This document shows, piece after piece, positions 1 through 8,656 of a stretch of 64,000 nt of DNA. Made by a program: the position numbers and the translations under genes. The stretch comes from Shewanella electrica (lineage in GTDB: Bacteria > Pseudomonadota > Gammaproteobacteria > Enterobacterales > Shewanellaceae): assembly GCF_022321485.1 (NCBI RefSeq), contig NZ_JAKOGG010000001.1, positions 62,001 to 126,000 of the forward strand, read 5' to 3'. Position 1 is the first letter of the stretch, and each line of letters starts with the position of its first letter. The notes beneath the pieces are model-generated. The model searched no databases and was not told the origin of the DNA. It worked only from the letters and a program-made list of their open reading frames with translations.

Positions 1-36
1 CAGTTTGCTGGTTGGCGTATTAAAGAGAGACGTAAA

Positions 37-756
37 ATGAAATTGCCCCCCCTAGTTACACTGTGTTTATCCCTCGCATTTGCCCCTATGTTGTTTGCGG
101 CGACCGCGCAAGACCATGCCGCGTTGCAACAAAAGCTAACCAAGACCTTAGGTATTGAAATCACCAGTTTGACTGAGTCGCCGGTGCCCGGTTTGCTACA
201 AGCGGTGACCAGCCATGGCATTTTTTACGTTTCGCCTGATGGCGGCAAATTGCTGCAAGGCACCATGTACGACTTGAACGATGGCATGAATAACCTCACC
301 GAGTCGGCCATGGCGAAACCGCGCTTAGAAAAACTCAAGCCGTTTGAAGACCAGATGCTGGTATACAAAGCCAAGAATGAAAAACATGTGGTCACCGTAT
401 TTACCGACATCACCTGTGGTTACTGCCGTAAACTGCATAGCCAGATGAAAGACTATAACGATTTAGGCATTACCGTACGTTACTTGGCGTACCCACGTTC
501 AGGCGTGCCATCTAAAGTGGCCGATGAAATGGAATCAATCTGGTGTGCCAAAGATCCGCAGAAAGCGATGGACGATGCCAAGTCAGGTAAGTCAGTTGCT
601 TCGACGACTTGTGATGCCGATGTGGCCGCGCAATACCGTTTAGGTGTCAGCTTTGGTATCAGCGGTACGCCATCCTTGGTGTTAGAAGATGGCACCATGC
701 TGCCAGGTTATTTACCGCCAGAACAACTTAATCAAGCGCTGAGCCGTATCAACTAA
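37..756 (+). CDS. dsbC: Thiol:disulfide interchange protein DsbC (periplasmic disulfide isomerase)
   Basis: The 239-aa product has a cleavable signal peptide (about residues 1-21), an N-terminal DsbC/G-type dimerisation region, and a thioredoxin-fold domain with active site CGYC (C127, C130) followed by a second Cys pair (near WCAK and TTCDA). Length matches the family (about 236 aa). DsbC reshuffles wrong disulfides in periplasmic proteins and is kept reduced by DsbD. It lies directly before recJ, as in enterobacteria. The ATG follows a purine-rich GAGAGACG stretch. Two other frames upstream end at positions 23 and 40, so an upstream gene may end here, but too little is visible to name it. 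Confidence 0.93.
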   Translation: MKLPPLVTLCLSLAFAPMLFAATAQDHAALQQKLTKTLGIEITSLTESPVPGLLQAVTSHGIFYVSPDGGKLLQGTMYDLNDGMNNLTESAMAKPRLEKLKPFEDQMLVYKAKNEKHVVTVFTDITCGYCRKLHSQMKDYNDLGITVRYLAYPRSGVPSKVADEMESIWCAKDPQKAMDDAKSGKSVASTTCDADVAAQYRLGVSFGISGTPSLVLEDGTMLPGYLPPEQLNQALSRIN

Positions 757-772
757 GCTCATTGCTGCGCTG

Positions 773-801
773 AAAAGGTGAGTATTGCACTCACCTTTTT
801 G
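773..801 (+). terminator. Rho-independent terminator after dsbC
   Basis: An AAAAGGTGAG / CTCACCTTTTT inverted repeat with a short loop and T tract lies 17 bp after the dsbC stop codon, so recJ probably has its own promoter or depends on readthrough. Confidence 0.8.
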
Positions 802-834
802 TTATCTGCTCATCCGTTGTAGAAGAATTGCTCC

Positions 835-2559
835 GTGATCCATAACATAGTGCGTCGCCCTCAAGTTGATGACAGCCACCTGCCATCACAACTGCATCCC
901 CTCCTTAAACAGCTTTATGCGCGCCGTGGCGTGATGCCGGACGAGTGTGAACTGGTGTTGCAGCGGATGCTCAGCCCCAGCACCATGAAAGGGCTGCTGG
1001 AAGCTGCGTCACTGTTAGCCGACGCCATTGCGGCGCAAAAACGCTTAATGATTGTTGGTGACTTTGATGCCGACGGCGCGACCTCTACCTCGGTATGTTT
1101 ATTAGCGTTGCGGATGTTTGGTTATTACCACTGTGACTATTTGATCCCCAACCGTTTTGACTTTGGTTATGGCCTCAGCCCTGAAATCGTCGCCGTTGCC
1201 AAAGAGAAGGGCGCCGAAGTGCTGATCACCGTCGATAACGGCATCTCCTCGATTGACGGTGTGGCGGCGGCGAAAGCGGCAGGCATGACCGTTGTTGTCA
1301 CGGATCACCATCTGCCCGGCGCGCAACTGCCAGACGCCGATGCCATTGTGAACCCCAATCAGCCCGATTGCCGTTTTGCCTCCAAGTCGATTGCCGGTGT
1401 TGGCGTGGCGTTTTATTTAATGACTGCGCTGCGCGCTGAACTCCGAAGCCGCGATTACTTTGCCGCCCGCGGAATGCAGCAACCTAACTTGGCGCATCTG
1501 CTCGATCTGGTGGCGCTTGGCACCGTGGCGGATGTGGTGGCGCTGGATAGCAATAACCGTATTTTGGTGGATGTGGGGCTAAAACGGGTGCGGGCTGGTG
1601 CTTGTCGGCCAGGGATCACCGCCTTGCTCGAAGTGGCGCGACGTGTGCCGCAGAAAATTGTCGCCTCAGACTTTGGCTTTGCTGTCGGTCCGCGCCTCAA
1701 TGCGGCTGGACGGTTGGACGATATGGCACTGGGGGTGGAAACCTTACTGTGTGATGACTTGATGTCGGCGCGGCGCATGGCCAGTGAACTCGATGGTCTC
1801 AACCAAGAGCGGCGCGAGTTAGAAGCGGGCATGCAGCAAGAAGCATTGCAACGGCTGCGCACGCTCGAATTTAGTAAAGACGACATGCCGTGGGGCATCG
1901 CGCTCTATCAAGCCGATTGGCACCAAGGGGTGATCGGTATTCTGGCGTCGCGTATTAAAGATCGTTACCACCGGCCGGTGATCGCCTTTGCAGAAGCGTC
2001 TGAGACTGAAATCAAAGGTTCGGCTCGTTCTATCCCCGGTTTGCATATGCGCGATGTGTTAGAGCTGATCAACTCACGCCATCCGGGCATGATCAAAAAG
2101 TTTGGTGGTCACGCCATGGCCGCGGGGCTAACGCTAGAAAAAGCCGCTTTTAGCGACTTTGCTGCCGCTTATGATGCAGCGGTGCGTAGCCAACTGAATG
2201 AGAAAGATCTGGCGGGAGAACTGCTGACCGACGGTGAACTGCCGCTGGAGCTATTCACCCTCGATACCGCGCAACTGTTGCGCGATGGTGGTCCGTGGGG
2301 CCAAGCGTTTCCAGAACCGACCTTTGACGGTTATTTCCGCATTTTGCAGCAACGGCTGGTGGGCGAGAAACACCTTAAACTGGTGCTGGAAAGCGAGTGC
2401 GGTAGTGTGATGGTCGATGGCATCGCCTTCAACGTCGATCTCAGCGTATGGCCGGATGCCAGTGTGCAGCATGTACGCGCGGTTTATAAGTTAGATATCA
2501 ATGAGTTTCGTGGCAACATCAGCTTGCAGTTATTGATCGATCAACTCGAAGCGCAATAG
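835..2559 (+). CDS. recJ: Single-stranded-DNA-specific exonuclease RecJ
   Basis: The 574-aa product carries the DHH-superfamily signatures: GDFDADG (about residues 75-81), TVDNG (about 132-136), the DHH triad (157-159), a VGPRLNAAGR motif (about 285) and the DHHA1-type KKFGGHAMAAG segment near residue 430. RecJ degrades single-stranded DNA 5' to 3' in recombination and mismatch repair. The start is GTG at 835, preceded by AGAAG, and the N-terminus matches the family length (about 577 aa). In E. coli recJ is followed by prfB and lysS; here a small lipoprotein gene follows, so that linkage is broken. Confidence 0.95.
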   Translation: MIHNIVRRPQVDDSHLPSQLHPLLKQLYARRGVMPDECELVLQRMLSPSTMKGLLEAASLLADAIAAQKRLMIVGDFDADGATSTSVCLLALRMFGYYHCDYLIPNRFDFGYGLSPEIVAVAKEKGAEVLITVDNGISSIDGVAAAKAAGMTVVVTDHHLPGAQLPDADAIVNPNQPDCRFASKSIAGVGVAFYLMTALRAELRSRDYFAARGMQQPNLAHLLDLVALGTVADVVALDSNNRILVDVGLKRVRAGACRPGITALLEVARRVPQKIVASDFGFAVGPRLNAAGRLDDMALGVETLLCDDLMSARRMASELDGLNQERRELEAGMQQEALQRLRTLEFSKDDMPWGIALYQADWHQGVIGILASRIKDRYHRPVIAFAEASETEIKGSARSIPGLHMRDVLELINSRHPGMIKKFGGHAMAAGLTLEKAAFSDFAAAYDAAVRSQLNEKDLAGELLTDGELPLELFTLDTAQLLRDGGPWGQAFPEPTFDGYFRILQQRLVGEKHLKLVLESECGSVMVDGIAFNVDLSVWPDASVQHVRAVYKLDINEFRGNISLQLLIDQLEAQ

Positions 2560-2591
2560 CCCGCCAAGTTACGCGTTAATTTTGCTTGCCT

Positions 2592-2617
2592 CAGCCGCCA
2601 ATCATGGCGGCTTTTTG
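2592..2617 (+). terminator. Terminator after recJ
   Basis: AGCCGCCAATCATGGCGGCT is a GC-rich hairpin followed by TTTTT. The remaining 260 bp up to the next start (2880) is AT-rich and shows no gene; it presumably holds the promoter of the downstream lipoprotein. Confidence 0.85.
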
Positions 2618-2879
2618 ATCACTTTGTGATGCCGCAACCATCTTTTCCCAGAACTTATGTAACTTTTGTTACATCCTTCATAATTTAAAGCTAAAGCACT
2701 AGAAAATCGCGCCACATCAAGCGATATAGACTATGTTTTTAATCGTTGTTTTTAAAAAATTATCTTTTTGCGGAACTTTAATGTAAAAGAAATGTTTAAA
2801 TAATTACACTAATTTTTTAGTGGCAGCTAACGGCTGCAAGAAAAGCTGGCTTGTACGGCGATCAGACAGGAGATAAGTA

Positions 2880-3398
2880 ATGAAATACGTGTTGTTGATG
2901 CTGACATTGCTGGTATCAGGATGTGCATCAGTGTCTGATAAGGATAGCAGTCACCTAGTGACATTTGACGAACAGGATTTTGTCGGAATTAGCCCAAGCT
3001 CCATCCGCGCCCGTTTAACGGTGGATGATTTTGTCAAACTGAGAACCATCACCCTAGGCGCAGAGATTGTGTCTGCCGAGGGCAAAGTGCGCAAAGAGTT
3101 TCCGTTATCGCTGGTCGGCATCGACATGATGCAAGCCGAGCGCAGCTGGATTTTTGTGACGCAGTCGCGTAACCGCTACGAGTTCCAACTTTCTGCCGCC
3201 GGACAACAACAATTTGCTGAGTTCCAGCAATGGTTGGCTGAGCAACAATGTACTGGTTACAGTTATGCGTTTGATGTGAGTTTTGCTGATGACATCAATC
3301 GCTCATTTAGCTACTCGCTCAAGCTGCTGTTGTCGCCGTCTAAAGGTTATATCACCATGATTGACAACCGCCGCGTGCATTCACCCTTTGAGTCTTAA
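2880..3398 (+). CDS. Small predicted lipoprotein, function unknown
   Basis: The 172-aa product starts with a short lipoprotein signal (LVSGC, lipidated Cys at residue 15) and continues as a soluble domain with no membrane segment, so it is probably a periplasmic-facing outer- or inner-membrane lipoprotein. The start is well supported by CAGGAGATAAGTA before the ATG. It sits alone between the recJ terminator and a bidirectional terminator shared with rpiA, so it is a single-gene unit. No family was recognised; the gene is real by start signal, lipobox and codon use. Confidence 0.75.
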   Translation: MKYVLLMLTLLVSGCASVSDKDSSHLVTFDEQDFVGISPSSIRARLTVDDFVKLRTITLGAEIVSAEGKVRKEFPLSLVGIDMMQAERSWIFVTQSRNRYEFQLSAAGQQQFAEFQQWLAEQQCTGYSYAFDVSFADDINRSFSYSLKLLLSPSKGYITMIDNRRVHSPFES

Positions 3399-3464
3399 CG
3401 CGGTTGCGGGTGCACAGATACTGCTGTCAACTTTGGCGACAATGTTGGCGCCGTTCTAAAAACA

Positions 3465-3491
3465 CAAAAGCCGCGTGTTATGCGGCTTTTG
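3465..3491. terminator. Bidirectional terminator between the lipoprotein gene and rpiA
   Basis: CAAAAGCCGC and GCGGCTTTTG form a perfect inverted repeat around a 7-nt loop, with A and T tracts on both sides, serving the two convergent genes. Confidence 0.85.
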
Positions 3492-3512
3492 AGATATCAG
3501 CAGGCGTGAGGT

Positions 3513-4172
3513 TTAGAGTTCGATAGTCTTAACGCCTTCATCGGTACCAATCAAGGCGATGTCTGCCCGACGCAGCGCAAAAATACCGTTAGCAACCACA
3601 CCAGTAATGTTGTTGATGGTATTTTCCATACGGATTGGGTTGTCGATTTTGAAGTTGTATACATCCAAAATGATATTGCCGTTATCGGTGATCACGCCTT
3701 CACGATACACTGGATCGCCACCTAATTTGACCAACTCGCGCGCCACATAAGAGCGTGCCATCGGGATCACTTCAACTGGCAGTGGAAACTCACCCAGAAT
3801 ATCCACTTGTTTGCTGGCATCAGCGATACAGATAAACTTCTTCGCCACCGCCGCAACAATTTTTTCGCGGGTATGCGCCGCACCACCACCTTTGATCATC
3901 TCCATGTGCGGATTGATTTCATCGGCGCCATCAACGTAGATGTCCATTTGGTCAACGGTGTTCAGATCGAAAACAGGAATGCCATGGGCTTTGAGACGTT
4001 CAGCGGAAGCTTCTGAGCTGGCAACCGCGCCTTCAATGTCGGCTTTGATGGTGCCAAGGGCATCAATGAAATGATTGACAGTAGAGCCAGTACCAACGCC
4101 CACGATACTATCTTTTTCAACGTATTTTAGCGCAGCCCAGCCAACGGCTTTTTTCAGTTCATCTTGGGTCAT
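3513..4172 (-). CDS. rpiA: Ribose-5-phosphate isomerase A
   Basis: The 219-aa product has the full length of the family. It keeps the phosphate-binding GTGST (28-32), the DGADE loop with D81 and D84, the KGGG loop with K94, and the catalytic base E103 in TREK, numbered as in E. coli RpiA. It interconverts ribose-5-phosphate and ribulose-5-phosphate in the pentose phosphate pathway in the cytosol. One small change is GGGAAHT where GGGAALT is usual. The upstream region contains the first MITE-like element (4284-4551), starting about 110 bp before the start codon, so promoter signals may be affected. Confidence 0.97.
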   Translation of the reverse strand: MTQDELKKAVGWAALKYVEKDSIVGVGTGSTVNHFIDALGTIKADIEGAVASSEASAERLKAHGIPVFDLNTVDQMDIYVDGADEINPHMEMIKGGGAAHTREKIVAAVAKKFICIADASKQVDILGEFPLPVEVIPMARSYVARELVKLGGDPVYREGVITDNGNIILDVYNFKIDNPIRMENTINNITGVVANGIFALRRADIALIGTDEGVKTIEL

Positions 4173-4283
4173 TATGGGTTCCAGATTGACAAGGGAGGAG
4201 AGTAACGGGCGCTATTATAGCCGCATCCTGTCATTACTGCAGCGCTTGCTTAACAAACAACTGAAATTTTACAGAGTTCCGTT

Positions 4284-4551
4284 CTAGGGGCTGTTTATCT
4301 TTAGTGTTTAATTTTTGTTCAAATTAAACTCGTTATGAATGAGGCGCAGCCTGCGACGCTTAGTCAACTAAGCAAGCTGGGTGCAACAAAGTTCAGGATG
4401 CGTTTAAATGAACCCTTCGGGCATCGACAGAGCGCAATTTATTCAGCGTTAGGTGCTGTTTGTGGAGAATAACTACACGGCACATCACCTGCCTTGCCTA
4501 AATCACGCTCTGTCAGCTGCAAAAAAATCAGCAAAGATAAACAGCCCCTAG
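4284..4551 (+). mobile_element. MITE-like element, copy 1
   Basis: A 268-bp non-coding element is bounded at both ends by the terminal inverted repeat CTAGGGGCTGTTTATCTTT, with CTAG at each extremity. A second copy lies inverted at 7643-7911, near-identical apart from scattered substitutions, and a third, truncated copy is near 63050-63141. It contains no ORF of note. Terminal inverted repeats, small size, multiple copies and a CTAR-type target are typical of MITEs mobilised by an IS5-like transposase; that family assignment is inferred. Confidence 0.85.
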
Positions 4552-4600
4552 GTTACTATCTGACGTAAGCGAGTTAAATCGATTCTAAAAGGAGTGACCG

Positions 4601-5542
4601 ATGGCCGGAGCAAGTCTGCTGACCTTGCTAGATGATATCGCCAGCATTCTCGATGATGTGGCGTTGATGAGTAAAGTCGCTGCCAAAAAAACGGCTAGCG
4701 TATTGGGGGATGATTTGGCCCTCAACGCTCAGCAAGTGACAGGCTTTAGGGCTGAGCGCGAACTGCCGGTAGTGTGGGCTGTCGCCAAAGGGTCGCTGCG
4801 TAATAAAGCGATTTTGGTGCCAGCGGCATTGCTGATTAGCGCCTTTGTGCCGTGGCTGATCATGCCGCTGCTGATGCTGGGTGGCTTATACCTGTGCTTT
4901 GAAGGGTTTGAAAAACTGTGGCACAAGCTGACGCATCAATCTGAGCATAAAAGCGAAGCCGATGCCGCCGAGAATTTAAATAAAGCCGGTGGGCTGGAAG
5001 CGTGGGAACAGCGCAAGATTGCCGGTGCCATTCGCACGGACTTTGTGCTGTCGGCAGAGATCATCGTGCTGACGCTCGGTATCGTCGCCGAGAGTGATTT
5101 TGTCACTCAACTGTCCACCTTAGCCATCATCGCCGTGGTGATGACCGCTGGCGTGTACGGTTTAGTGGCCGCCATTGTAAAGTTGGACGATGTTGGCTTA
5201 TACCTCAGCGAACGCCAAGGGCAGGGCGGTATGTGGAACATTGTGCGCCGCGTCGGCTTGATGCTGGTTAGCGCCGCACCTAAGTTGATGAAGTTGCTCA
5301 CTGTGGTTGGCACTGCCGCGATGTTTATGGTCGGTGGCGGCATTATTGCCCACGGCATTCACGCCATCGGCGAATGGATTGAACAGCAAGCGGTGGCGGT
5401 TTCGGCTGTTGAAGGTGTTGGCAGTGTGCTGCACATGTTGCTGCCAGTATTGCTCAACGCCGTGTTGGGGATTATTGCTGGAGCAATCGTGCTGGGATTG
5501 ATCAGCGTGTTTGGCAAACTGAAGCAAGCGGTAAGCCAGTAA
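4601..5542 (+). CDS. DUF808 family inner-membrane protein (YedI-like)
   Basis: The 313-aa product has the DUF808 N-terminus (MAGASLLTLLDDIA, then LDDVALMSKVAAKKTA). Hydrophobic segments lie at about residues 70-100, 148-163, 170-193, 230-255 and 278-303, with a charged, His-rich cytoplasmic loop after the first. The family is widespread in proteobacteria (E. coli YedI) and has no established biochemical role. The ATG at 4601 is preceded by AAAGGAGTGACCG, a strong ribosome-binding site. The gene starts only 50 bp after MITE copy 1 and is a single-gene unit ending in a bidirectional terminator facing sodC. Confidence 0.9.
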   Translation: MAGASLLTLLDDIASILDDVALMSKVAAKKTASVLGDDLALNAQQVTGFRAERELPVVWAVAKGSLRNKAILVPAALLISAFVPWLIMPLLMLGGLYLCFEGFEKLWHKLTHQSEHKSEADAAENLNKAGGLEAWEQRKIAGAIRTDFVLSAEIIVLTLGIVAESDFVTQLSTLAIIAVVMTAGVYGLVAAIVKLDDVGLYLSERQGQGGMWNIVRRVGLMLVSAAPKLMKLLTVVGTAAMFMVGGGIIAHGIHAIGEWIEQQAVAVSAVEGVGSVLHMLLPVLLNAVLGIIAGAIVLGLISVFGKLKQAVSQ

Positions 5543-5552
5543 CTGGCGCAAA

Positions 5553-5586
5553 GAAAAACGCTGCTCAATCGAGCAGCGTTTTTTAT
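5553..5586. terminator. Bidirectional terminator between DUF808 gene and sodC
   Basis: AAAAACGCTGCTC ... GAGCAGCGTTTTTT forms a strong stem with A and T tracts on opposite sides, suitable for both convergent genes. Confidence 0.9.
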
Positions 5587-5602
5587 CGTGCGCGGATGCT
5601 AA

Positions 5603-6130
5603 TTATTGAATCACACCGCAAGCCATACGCGCACCGCCGCCACCCAGTGGTTTTGGATCGTCTGAGTGGTTATCACCGCCAGCGTGGATCATCAACGCAT
5701 GGCCTACCACGTCAGCCACTTTCAAACGTGGCGCCAATACTGGCGTATGTGCCATGCCATCATCGGTGACAAACAACGCTGGCAGATCACCTTTGTGGTT
5801 GTCGTCGGTCCACGGATAGCCGTGTTTACCGGTTTTGTCGGGATCAAAGTGACCACCGGCCGCGCCGCCTAATACGGTTTTGCCATCTTTTTCAGATGGG
5901 CCGCAGCTACCATTTTGGTGAATGTGAAAACCATGCACGCCGGGCGTTAACTCTTTCAAATGCGGGGTCAGCACTAAGCCATAAGCTGAGTCAGTTAACT
6001 CGACGGTACCGATAGGGGTTTCACCGCTAGCAGTCAAAAGTGACACGCTCACTTGCGCGTCCTTCGCCATTGCAGCTGAAGATAACAGTAACGCTGAGCA
6101 TCCCAGCGCGAGCATTGAACGTTTAAACAT
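5603..6130 (-). CDS. sodC: Periplasmic Cu/Zn superoxide dismutase
   Basis: The 175-aa product has a signal peptide ending near AAMA, then the bacterial SodC core: [10 protein letters not shown] (two copper-binding His and a disulfide Cys), the zinc loop GGHFDPD...HGYPW, the HKGDLP segment, and the C-terminal [13 protein letters not shown]...[12 protein letters not shown] with the last copper His and second Cys. It dismutates superoxide in the periplasm. A Met 14 codons upstream is in frame, but the start at 6130 is chosen because GGAGAGG lies just before it and the signal peptide begins there. It is a single-gene unit. Confidence 0.95.
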   Translation of the reverse strand: MFKRSMLALGCSALLLSSAAMAKDAQVSVSLLTASGETPIGTVELTDSAYGLVLTPHLKELTPGVHGFHIHQNGSCGPSEKDGKTVLGGAAGGHFDPDKTGKHGYPWTDDNHKGDLPALFVTDDGMAHTPVLAPRLKVADVVGHALMIHAGGDNHSDDPKPLGGGGARMACGVIQ

Positions 6131-6259
6131 AACAACCTCTCCATTGGTGTTGAATGGGCCGTAACTTGGCATCAGTCACTGATGACCAAACAGACTCATA
6201 CGGCAATGAATTTAGCCTACACGCAACAAATATGTGACGCAAATCAAATTGTTGCTATT

Positions 6260-6880
6260 TTAGCGATTATCAATTAACCGCGTTGGCGTGGTAATCACCG
6301 GTAATGGTATATCCCATGGCGCCAGCGGCAACTGCGGCCGATACTGGCAATCATGAGCATAGCCTACTGCCAGTGCTTTGAGCGCAGGATTAGCTAAAGT
6401 GCGATCATAAAAGCCGCCGCCCATGCCCATCCGATTCCCAGCATCATCAAATGCCACTAATGGCGCAACAATCAGGTCGAGCATGTGTGGCAACACCAGC
6501 GCGTTGATGTTCAACTTTGGCTCGGCAATGCCAAAACGATTGGGCTGCATATGGCTGTCGCGGTGGTACTGCAAAAACAGCAGTTGCCCTTGGCTAAATG
6601 GATGCAATACCGGCAAACAGGTGGCGATGCCTCGTTGCCACAACGCAGGAAACAGCGGGGCGGTGTCGAGTTCACCATCACAACTAAAATACAACGCCAC
6701 GTGGCGAATAGCGGGCAGGGAATCAATCAATGCTAGTAAACGCTGTGATGCTGCTTGCGCGGCCGCTTGCTGCTGTGCGGGCGTTAACGCACGGCGCGCA
6801 TGACGGATCTGCTGCCGCAGCTGTTTGCAGTAATCCAAGCGTTGGTCATGATGTAGCGGGGCAGACGGCAGTTCACTCAC
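6260..6880 (-). CDS. fau: 5-formyltetrahydrofolate cyclo-ligase
   Basis: The 206-aa product has the family hallmarks: an N-terminal R-R-A-L-T-P segment, YFSCDGELDT in the folate-binding region, and the C-terminal ATP/phosphate loop NRMGMGGGFYDRTL. The enzyme (YgfA/Fau, MTHFS) makes 5,10-methenyl-THF from 5-formyl-THF with ATP. It lies directly downstream of the 6S RNA gene on the same strand, the ancient ssrS-ygfA arrangement, so it is probably cotranscribed with 6S RNA. The link to one-carbon metabolism fits the glycine cleavage genes 4.5 kb away. Confidence 0.93.
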   Translation of the reverse strand: MSELPSAPLHHDQRLDYCKQLRQQIRHARRALTPAQQQAAAQAASQRLLALIDSLPAIRHVALYFSCDGELDTAPLFPALWQRGIATCLPVLHPFSQGQLLFLQYHRDSHMQPNRFGIAEPKLNINALVLPHMLDLIVAPLVAFDDAGNRMGMGGGFYDRTLANPALKALAVGYAHDCQYRPQLPLAPWDIPLPVITTPTRLIDNR

Positions 6881-6989
6881 AGTTAAAAACTCTCAATTAG
6901 CAGCACCACGGCGGCGGATGAGGCTAAGCATAAATGAACGGTCTAGAAATGAAAAATCGGCCGGTGTAATCACCAAGCCGATTGAATTG

Positions 6990-7177
6990 GGATGCTCCCC
7001 GGTGTGCCGTTACCGGCGTAAGCCCTTGAACCAGAAGTTCAAGGTCGGGTCACTGATTACCTCCTAAGGCTTCTCGGTCAAGCCGAGCATGCTCAATGTC
7101 AGTAAAAACAATAACCCTTTGGTCATAGATATCGGCACAGGGACATTGCCAGCTATCGCACACACCAGGGAGCAAAT
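6990..7177 (-). ncRNA. ssrS: 6S RNA
   Basis: Read on the minus strand, the segment contains GAGCATGCTCGG and CCGAGAAGCCTTA, which match the conserved core of E. coli 6S RNA, then a TTGAAC...GTTCAAGG hairpin. The ends GCTCCCTGGTGTG (near 7163-7175) and CACACCGGGGAGC (near 6992-7004) pair to close the long rod. 6S RNA mimics an open promoter and binds sigma-70 RNA polymerase in stationary phase. It lies between zapA and fau, its usual neighbours. Exact ends are estimated to within a few bases from the closing stem. Confidence 0.92.
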
Positions 7178-7207
7178 TTTGTTGAGTGAATCACTCATAA
7201 CTCTATT

Positions 7208-7516
7208 TTAGTCGCGACTAACACTGCGCTCAACCAGCGCCTGTTCTAGTGTTGACTGTAACACACGGATGCGATCATCCATCTGTTCCATATATTCTTG
7301 ATTTTTCATCTTTTCGGTCAGTAATTCATGACCGATATTTAACGCCGCCATGACCAGTAAATCTTCACGACTCAGACTATTGGTGCGGCTTTTAAGCTGC
7401 GTTAACTGCTGCTCAATATTGTGCGCCACCAGTTTCAGAGCCTTCTCCTGCCCAGCGGGACAAGCAATTGAGTAGCTGCGGCCCATCAGGGTGATATCAA
7501 CAGCATTGGTACTCAT
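7208..7516 (-). CDS. zapA: Cell division protein ZapA
   Basis: The 102-aa product has the ZapA N-terminal domain (VDITLMGRSYSIACP, then the helix with EKALKLVAHNIEQQL) and a C-terminal coiled coil ending ALVERSVSRD. ZapA cross-links FtsZ filaments at the Z ring. An ORF 22 codons longer exists, but the Met at 7516 starts the conserved domain and has GGAAG about 8 bp upstream, so it is preferred. zapA, ssrS and fau are adjacent on one strand as in E. coli. Its upstream region contains MITE copy 2 (7643-7911). Confidence 0.92.
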   Translation of the reverse strand: MSTNAVDITLMGRSYSIACPAGQEKALKLVAHNIEQQLTQLKSRTNSLSREDLLVMAALNIGHELLTEKMKNQEYMEQMDDRIRVLQSTLEQALVERSVSRD

Positions 7517-7642
7517 TTTTGACAATCTTCCGTTTGCCTTGCTCTTGTGGCGGACTATAAAGGCCATCGTTTTAAAGTGCAAGTGACCTAAGCTGAACCG
7601 TTAATTAATTATTGTTTGTTTGATGTTTCACTGAACAGTTAG

Positions 7643-7911
7643 CTAGGGGCTGTTTATCTTTGCTGATTGTTTTTGCAGCTGACAGAGCGTGATTTAGGCA
7701 AGGCAGGTGATGTGCAGTGCAGTTATTCTCCACCAACAGCACCTAACGCTGAATAAATTGCGCTCTGTCGCTGCCCGAAGGGTTCATTTAAATGCATCCT
7801 GAACTTTGTTGCCCCCAGCTTGCTTAGTTGACTAAGCGTCGCAGACCGAGCCTCGTTCATAACGTTTTTAATTTGAACAAAGATTAAACACTAAAGATAA
7901 ACAGCCCCTAG
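7643..7911 (-). mobile_element. MITE-like element, copy 2 (inverted relative to copy 1)
   Basis: A 269-bp element with the same CTAGGGGCTGTTTATCTTT terminal inverted repeats and the same interior as 4284-4551, in the opposite orientation. It sits between the divergent zapA and ygfB genes, 126 bp upstream of the zapA start and 133 bp upstream of the ygfB start, so it could contribute to or disrupt their regulation. No coding potential was seen. Confidence 0.85.
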
Positions 7912-8044
7912 CAAACCACACAATACGCTGAAGTTTTGACTTAGCGCAGGCGTGGAGCGAACAGTTGTGCGCTCATTCCCTTGGTGAGTGTGGGCAACTC
8001 TGATAGCATTGGCCGAGTATTTTTTCCCAATGAGATTGTTGGAT

Positions 8045-8620
8045 ATGGCAACCCCTCCTTCATTACAGATCGATAAGCTACGCGAACAGTTAGCCAGTGC
8101 CGAAATCGGTCAACATCCGGTAGAAGTGCATGGCGCACTGGTGGGCATCATTTGTGGTGGTGCGGCAGAAGAGCGTTGGCAGCAGCCAATGTGTGAGCTG
8201 ATGAACGACGGCCAACCACTGCCAGCCACATTGAACGTATTGCTGCAAGAGATGCATCAAGATGTGGCTGCGCGCTTGGCCGATCCTGATTTCGGCTTCA
8301 CTCTGTTATTGCCAGAGGAAGAAGAACCGCTGGCAACCCGGCTGGAAGCGCTGTCATTGTGGACTCAGAGTTTCCTTACCGGCATCGCCGTGGTGCAGCC
8401 TAAGCTGAACCAATCTTCTAGCGATGTGCGGGACGTGATCCGCGATCTGGCCGAAATCACCCAAGTCGACTTGAACGTGAGCGATGACGAAGAGAGTGAA
8501 GCTGCCTTTGAAGAACTGTTAGAGTTCGTCCGCATGTCAACCATCTTATGCTTTACAGAGTTTGTGCTGCACGCCCAAGCGGTCGCCAACGCCGAGCAAG
8601 ATAAGGGCATTTTGCATTAA
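8045..8620 (+). CDS. ygfB: YgfB family protein (UPF0149)
   Basis: The 191-aa product matches the UPF0149/YgfB family, with the conserved EVHGALVGIICGG and a C-terminal acidic helix region (DLAEITQVDLNVSDDEESEAAFEELLEF, shown here only as a landmark by its first residues DLAEI and last EELLEF). The Met at 8045 is preferred over an in-frame Met 19 codons upstream because the family domain begins shortly after MATPPS. In E. coli ygfB heads ygfB-pepP-ubiH-ubiI. Here ubiH follows after 36 bp and pepP is missing. A direct biochemical role is not established in general; some homologues affect gene regulation. Confidence 0.88.
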   Translation: MATPPSLQIDKLREQLASAEIGQHPVEVHGALVGIICGGAAEERWQQPMCELMNDGQPLPATLNVLLQEMHQDVAARLADPDFGFTLLLPEEEEPLATRLEALSLWTQSFLTGIAVVQPKLNQSSSDVRDVIRDLAEITQVDLNVSDDEESEAAFEELLEFVRMSTILCFTEFVLHAQAVANAEQDKGILH

Positions 8621-8656
8621 GGAGTACAGGTCAGTCGCACTGGCCTGATAACAACA

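Noticed and set aside
4284-4551. Structured regulatory RNA instead of a mobile element
   Set aside because: Three copies at unrelated loci with matching ends and CTAG borders fit a MITE better.
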